Shown: positions 7,233-9,233 of the stretch, piece by piece
Numbering within the stretch: position 1 is the stretch's first letter
Layout: the number at the start of each line of letters is the position of its first letter
Origin: Ruminococcaceae bacterium UBA866
GTDB taxonomy: Bacteria; Bacillota; Clostridia; Oscillospirales; Ruminococcaceae
Direction of reading: 5' to 3'
Assembly (NCBI GenBank): GCA_002295325.1
Contig: DBGA01000039.1
Location: forward strand, 18,970-28,202
DNA length: 9,233 nucleotides
The notes under the pieces: model-generated
Seen by the model: the letters and a program-made list of their open reading frames with translations, nothing else
Database searches by the model: none
What the model was told of the DNA's origin: nothing
Made by a program: the position numbers and the translations under genes

Positions 7233-7239
7233 CCTCCTT
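7233..7239 (-). promoter_or_regulatory. Ribosome binding site that fixes the binding-protein start at 7224
   Basis: AAGGAGG, a near-perfect anti-16S match, lies 8 nt before the ATG at 7224. The upstream in-frame ATG at 7272 has no such site and is only three bases past the repressor stop codon. Confidence 0.85.
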
Positions 7240-7260
7240 ATAAATATGTCTTTCAAATTT

Positions 7261-7273
7261 TGTGCTTTGCACA
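7261..7273. repeat. Small hairpin between repressor and binding-protein genes
   Basis: TGTGC and GCACA form a perfect 5-bp stem around a 3-nt loop immediately after the repressor stop codon. It is too short and lacks a U-tract, so it is not a credible terminator. It may mark an mRNA processing or stability point in the repressor/binding-protein transcript. Confidence 0.35.
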
Positions 7274-7275
7274 GA

Positions 7276-8283
7276 CTACAACTGCCTAACCGAATGTCCT
7301 TCAAGTAGTTCTCCTTGAATGACAATGCGCTCGGATAAGGTGGTTTTGGGATGTTCGATTAAGCTAACTAATTGATTTGCTGCAGTTTTACCTAAGAGAT
7401 ACGTATCTTGCTTATAGGTAGTAAGCTTTGGCAGCAACATTTGTGAAAGAGGAATTCCATCATATCCTGCTATGGAAATGTCGTCTGGAACACTTAGTCC
7501 TGCATTTTGTATAACGTTTAGAGCAGCGGAGTAGCTACAATCGTCAGGTATCAAAATACAAGTTGGGGGCGTATGCAGTTCCAATAATTCTTTTACTCTG
7601 GTAACCACACTCTTGGGCGAGTGAAAACGTGCCTCAAGTACATATTCATCTGGAATTTCAACATCATACTTGTAGCAAGTTTTGTAAAATCCGGCAAGAC
7701 GGTTTTTGCTTACAGAGGTCTTTTCACCATGAATAAATGCGATTTTTTTGTGTCCACTTTCAAGCACAAAAGACGTAAGCTCCTGCATTCCATCAACGTT
7801 ATTAGAAATGATGGCGGTACAGTTGTCAAACGCATGGTCTATTGTGACCGTTGGGATATCACTGGATATAAGCTCTAGAACTTGAGGGTCCAAAAAGTTT
7901 ACACAAGCAATCATTATGCCGTCAATGTTTCTGTAACGGCAATGCTCTAAATATGTAGTTGCCCTTCCTCCCACGTTGTGGCTTATAAAAGTGATATCAT
8001 ATCCATGAGCTTCAGCTTCAACTTTGAAGCTGTTCAAGATGGCAGAAAAATATTCATGGGTAAGACCACTTTGGGTTTCATCTGCAAACAGTACACCTAA
8101 ATTGTAGGTTCGGTTTGTTTTCAGAGTTCTGGCTGCTGCATTGGGTAAATAATTCATTTCTAAGGCAGTTTTTTTGACTAAATTCCTGGTAGCTTCACTA
8201 ATATCTCTGCGTCCATTCATCGCCTTACTTACTGTGGCTGCAGAAACGCCACATGCTTCAGCAATATCCTTAATAGAAACCAT
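7276..8283 (-). CDS. LacI/GalR-family transcriptional repressor of the cellobiose locus
   Basis: The 335-residue protein has the family's normal length and order. Residues 3-24 form the helix-turn-helix (IKDIAEACGVSAATVSKAMNG). PNAAARTLKTN (47-57) is the hinge helix, whose Leu54 enters the minor groove at a central CpG. From about 60 comes the periplasmic-binding-protein-like sugar-sensing core, with DGIMI (121-125), DNCTAIISNN (153-162), GHKKIAFI (177-184) and SIAGYDGIPLSQMLLPKLTT (270-289). GGGAGGA (8297-8291) lies 8 nt before the ATG. It is the first gene of the transporter operon and divergent from the phosphorylase gene, with LacI-type operators between them, so it probably represses both units and itself until a cello-oligosaccharide or product binds. 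The effector is inferred. CebR and similar regulators offer the closest functional analogy. Confidence 0.95.
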   Translation of the reverse strand: MVSIKDIAEACGVSAATVSKAMNGRRDISEATRNLVKKTALEMNYLPNAAARTLKTNRTYNLGVLFADETQSGLTHEYFSAILNSFKVEAEAHGYDITFISHNVGGRATTYLEHCRYRNIDGIMIACVNFLDPQVLELISSDIPTVTIDHAFDNCTAIISNNVDGMQELTSFVLESGHKKIAFIHGEKTSVSKNRLAGFYKTCYKYDVEIPDEYVLEARFHSPKSVVTRVKELLELHTPPTCILIPDDCSYSAALNVIQNAGLSVPDDISIAGYDGIPLSQMLLPKLTTYKQDTYLLGKTAANQLVSLIEHPKTTLSERIVIQGELLEGHSVRQL

Positions 8284-8317
8284 TTCTTGTTCCTCCCGTT
8301 TACTTTAATAATACTTT

Positions 8318-8340
8318 TGCACTATAATCGTTAATGTGCA
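8318..8340. promoter_or_regulatory. Imperfect palindrome with a TAATCGTT half-site at the repressor transcript start
   Basis: TGCAC and GTGCA form the outer arms and TAA/TTA the inner pairs; the core contains TAATCGTT (8325-8332), the half-site seen in the stronger operators. It lies just downstream of the proximal promoter's -10 element, where a bound repressor would block initiation or elongation. It lacks a centred CpG, so it is a weaker candidate. Confidence 0.4.
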
Positions 8341-8347
8341 TAAATAT

Positions 8348-8376
8348 ATTATAGCTTTAAACATTATAGCTGTAAA
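8348..8376 (-). promoter_or_regulatory. Proximal promoter of the repressor/transporter operon
   Basis: On the minus strand TTTACA (8376-8371) and a perfect TATAAT (8353-8348) are 17 bp apart, matching eleven of twelve consensus bases. This is the best promoter in the control region. Its -35 element overlaps an operator half-site (AACGATAA complement), and another palindrome lies at its start point, so it is well placed for autorepression. Confidence 0.7.
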
Positions 8377-8390
8377 CGATAATTGAACAA
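8363..8390 (-). promoter_or_regulatory. Second overlapping promoter of the repressor/transporter operon
   Basis: TTGTTC (8390-8385) and TATAAT (8368-8363) are 16 bp apart on the minus strand. The spacer contains ATCGTTTAC, an operator-like half-site. The -10 element belongs to a 9-bp direct repeat, AGCTATAAT, repeated 15 bp downstream as the -10 of the proximal promoter. Confidence 0.45.
8375..8382. promoter_or_regulatory. Operator half-site (also cre-like) inside the repressor promoters
   Basis: AACGATAA resembles the half-site AACGATTA of the main operator. The surrounding TGTAAACGATAATT also matches the CcpA cre consensus except at one expected C. It lies in the spacer of one promoter and the -35 of another. 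Either the local repressor or CcpA could use it, and sequence alone does not decide. Confidence 0.4.
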
Positions 8391-8397
8391 AAATAAC

Positions 8398-8421
8398 TTA
8401 ATCGTTTTCGCAACTAAAGTA
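8398..8421. promoter_or_regulatory. LacI-type operator, strong in one half, at the distal repressor promoter
   Basis: The first 17 bases match the main operator at 8651 except at one position (TTAATCGTTTTCGCAA against TTAAACGTTTTCGCAA), including the central CpG at 8409/8410. The right half diverges. It overlaps the -10 element of the distal promoter, where binding would stop the polymerase. Confidence 0.6.
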
Positions 8422-8446
8422 TATCTCAATTAGTGTTGTTATGCAA
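8418..8446 (-). promoter_or_regulatory. Distal promoter of the repressor/transporter operon
   Basis: TTGCAT (8446-8441) and TATACT (8423-8418) are 17 bp apart on the minus strand. The -10 element is a good match, the -35 only fair. A LacI-type operator starts inside the -10 and covers the predicted transcription start. Confidence 0.45.
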
Positions 8447-8482
8447 TAGATTTTTTAAAATATTATTATAAAACATTAATTA

Positions 8483-8499
8483 TTGTTAATAATTAACAC
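8483..8499. repeat. Small AT-rich palindrome resembling a Rex site
   Basis: TTGTTAA and TTAACAC flank three bases; the inner GTTAA/TTAAC arms are perfect. Clostridial Rex (NADH/NAD-sensing) sites read TTGTTAA, four bases, TTAACAA, so this differs by one spacer base and one arm base. In DNA this AT-rich it may be accidental. Confidence 0.2.
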
Positions 8500-8590
8500 A
8501 ACAATATTCCATAATTTAGTTATTGTGCCCAATAAAATATCGTAATAAATATAATTTTTAGTAATATGTAAATTTTAATGTTAATTACTA

Positions 8591-8619
8591 TTGCAAATTG
8601 CAAATAATTATTGTAATAT
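8591..8619 (+). promoter_or_regulatory. Tentative promoter of the cellobiose phosphorylase gene
   Basis: TTGCAA (8591-8596) and TAATAT (8614-8619) are 17 bp apart, each matching four of six consensus bases. It would start transcription near 8626, about 25 bp before the main operator at 8651, which would then act as a roadblock. The region is so AT-rich that other weak hexamer pairs exist, including ones nearer the operator. Confidence 0.3.
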
Positions 8620-8650
8620 TAAATAAGCCAAAACCAGTACGTCTTTTAGC

Positions 8651-8674
8651 TTAAACGTTTTCGCAAACGATTAA
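8651..8674. promoter_or_regulatory. Near-perfect LacI-family operator before the phosphorylase gene
   Basis: Ten-base arms TTAAACGTTT and AAACGATTAA surround TCGC; the arms differ at one position and the centre falls exactly on a CpG (8662/8663), the hallmark of LacI/GalR-family sites contacted by the hinge-helix leucine. It lies 30 bp before the phosphorylase ATG and is the most symmetrical site in the control region. The divergent LacI-family gene is the obvious candidate to bind it. Confidence 0.75.
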
Positions 8675-8704
8675 TTTAATTTATAAGCCAAAGGAGCAGC
8701 TAAG

Positions 8705-9233
8705 ATGAAATACGGATATTTTGATGATAATTCCAGAGAATATGTTATTACGACCCCTCAAACACCACTTCCATGGATAAATTACCTCGGAAGTGAAGAT
8801 TTTTTTTCCTTAATTTCCAACACAAGTGGGGGTTATAGCTTCTATAAAGATGCAAAACTTCTACGGCTTACACGTTATCGTTACAATGATTGCCCAACTG
8901 ATACGGGCGGACATTACTACTATATAAAAGATGGTGATACCGTTTGGAACCCAGGATGGCAACCAACTCAAGCTCCTATTGACAGTTACTCCTGCCGCCA
9001 TGGATTAGGTTACACGATTATAAAAGGCGAAAAAAATATGTTGTCTGCTGAAGTTACCTGCTTTGTTCCTGTTCATGATAACTGTGAAATAAATCACCTT
9101 GTACTTACTAATAATAGCGATAACGTTAAAACTCTTGATATTTTCAGTTTGGTCGAGTTTTGCCTTTGGAATGCTGTCGATGATAGCACAAACTTTCAAA
9201 GAAACTTTAGCATAGGCGAAGTGGAAGTTGAGA
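8705..9233 (+). CDS. cbp: Cellobiose phosphorylase, GH94 (N-terminal part; runs off the right edge)
   Basis: The frame is open from the ATG at 8705 to the edge, 176 residues of an enzyme normally about 810 long. The visible part is the N-terminal beta-sandwich domain, with family hallmarks [27 protein letters not shown] (13-31), [36 protein letters not shown] and [23 protein letters not shown]. Cytosolic cellobiose phosphorylase (EC 2.4.1.20) splits cellobiose with phosphate into alpha-glucose 1-phosphate and glucose, conserving the bond energy. The catalytic Asp and phosphate site lie beyond the window, so a related GH94 specificity cannot be fully excluded, though the N-terminus fits cellobiose phosphorylase best. 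No signal peptide is present, as expected. AAGGAG lies 8 nt before the ATG. The transporter operon diverges from it and probably supplies its substrate. Confidence 0.92.
   Translation, partial: MKYGYFDDNSREYVITTPQTPLPWINYLGSEDFFSLISNTSGGYSFYKDAKLLRLTRYRYNDCPTDTGGHYYYIKDGDTVWNPGWQPTQAPIDSYSCRHGLGYTIIKGEKNMLSAEVTCFVPVHDNCEINHLVLTNNSDNVKTLDIFSLVEFCLWNAVDDSTNFQRNFSIGEVEVE

Larger units (their letters stand above)
8284..8704. other. 421-bp divergent control region between repressor operon and phosphorylase gene
   Basis: The left 160 bp carry three stacked promoters and several operator half-sites for the leftward operon. The right 60 bp carry a near-perfect LacI-type operator and the phosphorylase ribosome site (AAGGAG, 8691-8696). 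The intervening stretch of about 8445-8640 is extremely AT-rich, with runs of TTATTAT and AATTAAT type and one small GTTAA/TTAAC palindrome. It holds no credible open reading frame and no structured RNA that I recognise. Such DNA may be curved and could help loop the flanking operators together. Confidence 0.7.

Noticed and set aside
7225..7275. Separate promoter for the binding-protein gene
   Set aside because: TATAAG occurs near the ribosome site, but no acceptable -35 hexamer lies at 16-18 bp and it would leave almost no leader.
7621..7878. 85-codon plus-strand frame
   Set aside because: It is antisense to the repressor gene, with no ribosome site.
8445..8640. CRISPR array, repeat cluster or replication-origin-like iterons in the AT-rich stretch
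   Set aside because: The stretch has simple AT-rich sequence only; no regularly spaced repeats or DnaA-box cluster could be seen.
9005..9199. 64-codon minus-strand frame
   Set aside because: It lies within and antisense to the well-conserved cellobiose phosphorylase coding region.

Overview
The window looks like chromosomal DNA of a low-GC, Gram-positive anaerobe of the Clostridia, probably a plant-fibre or cellobiose user. The basis is AT-rich intergenic DNA, strong AGGAGG-type ribosome sites, sigma-A-like promoters, a HrcA/CIRCE heat-shock operator, a lipoprotein-type sugar-binding protein and a cellobiose phosphorylase. I do not assign a genus.

Left part (1-3160, minus strand): a flotillin/SPFH membrane-scaffold gene, cut by the left edge, has its own well-formed promoter. 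Upstream of it is a complete htpG (bacterial Hsp90), whose promoter is followed by a perfect CIRCE inverted repeat, so HrcA control is the natural reading. Middle (3160-3929): a stand-alone small cupin gene on the plus strand sits behind a 337-bp spacer containing two small palindromes. It is followed by a bidirectional terminator shared with the convergent sugar operon.

Right part (3930-9233) is a cellobiose/cello-oligosaccharide utilisation locus. A minus-strand operon encodes a LacI-family repressor, a lipoprotein solute-binding protein and two CUT1-type permeases. No ATPase gene accompanies them, so a shared MsmK/MsiK-type ATPase encoded elsewhere is expected. Divergently, across a 421-bp AT-rich control region, lies the start of a GH94 cellobiose phosphorylase gene, cut by the right edge. 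The control region holds a near-perfect 24-bp palindrome with a central CpG in front of the phosphorylase gene. A second copy matching it in one half overlaps a promoter of the repressor operon, and weaker half-sites sit within two further stacked promoters. Together these suggest substrate-induced, coordinated expression: sugar is imported by the ABC transporter and then split by phosphorolysis to glucose 1-phosphate and glucose, saving ATP.

I found no mobile element, CRISPR array, RNA gene, phage gene or novel multi-gene system. The most informative signals are regulatory: the extended CIRCE at htpG, the repeated LacI-type operators interleaved with promoters, and the strong stem-loop between the binding-protein and permease genes.
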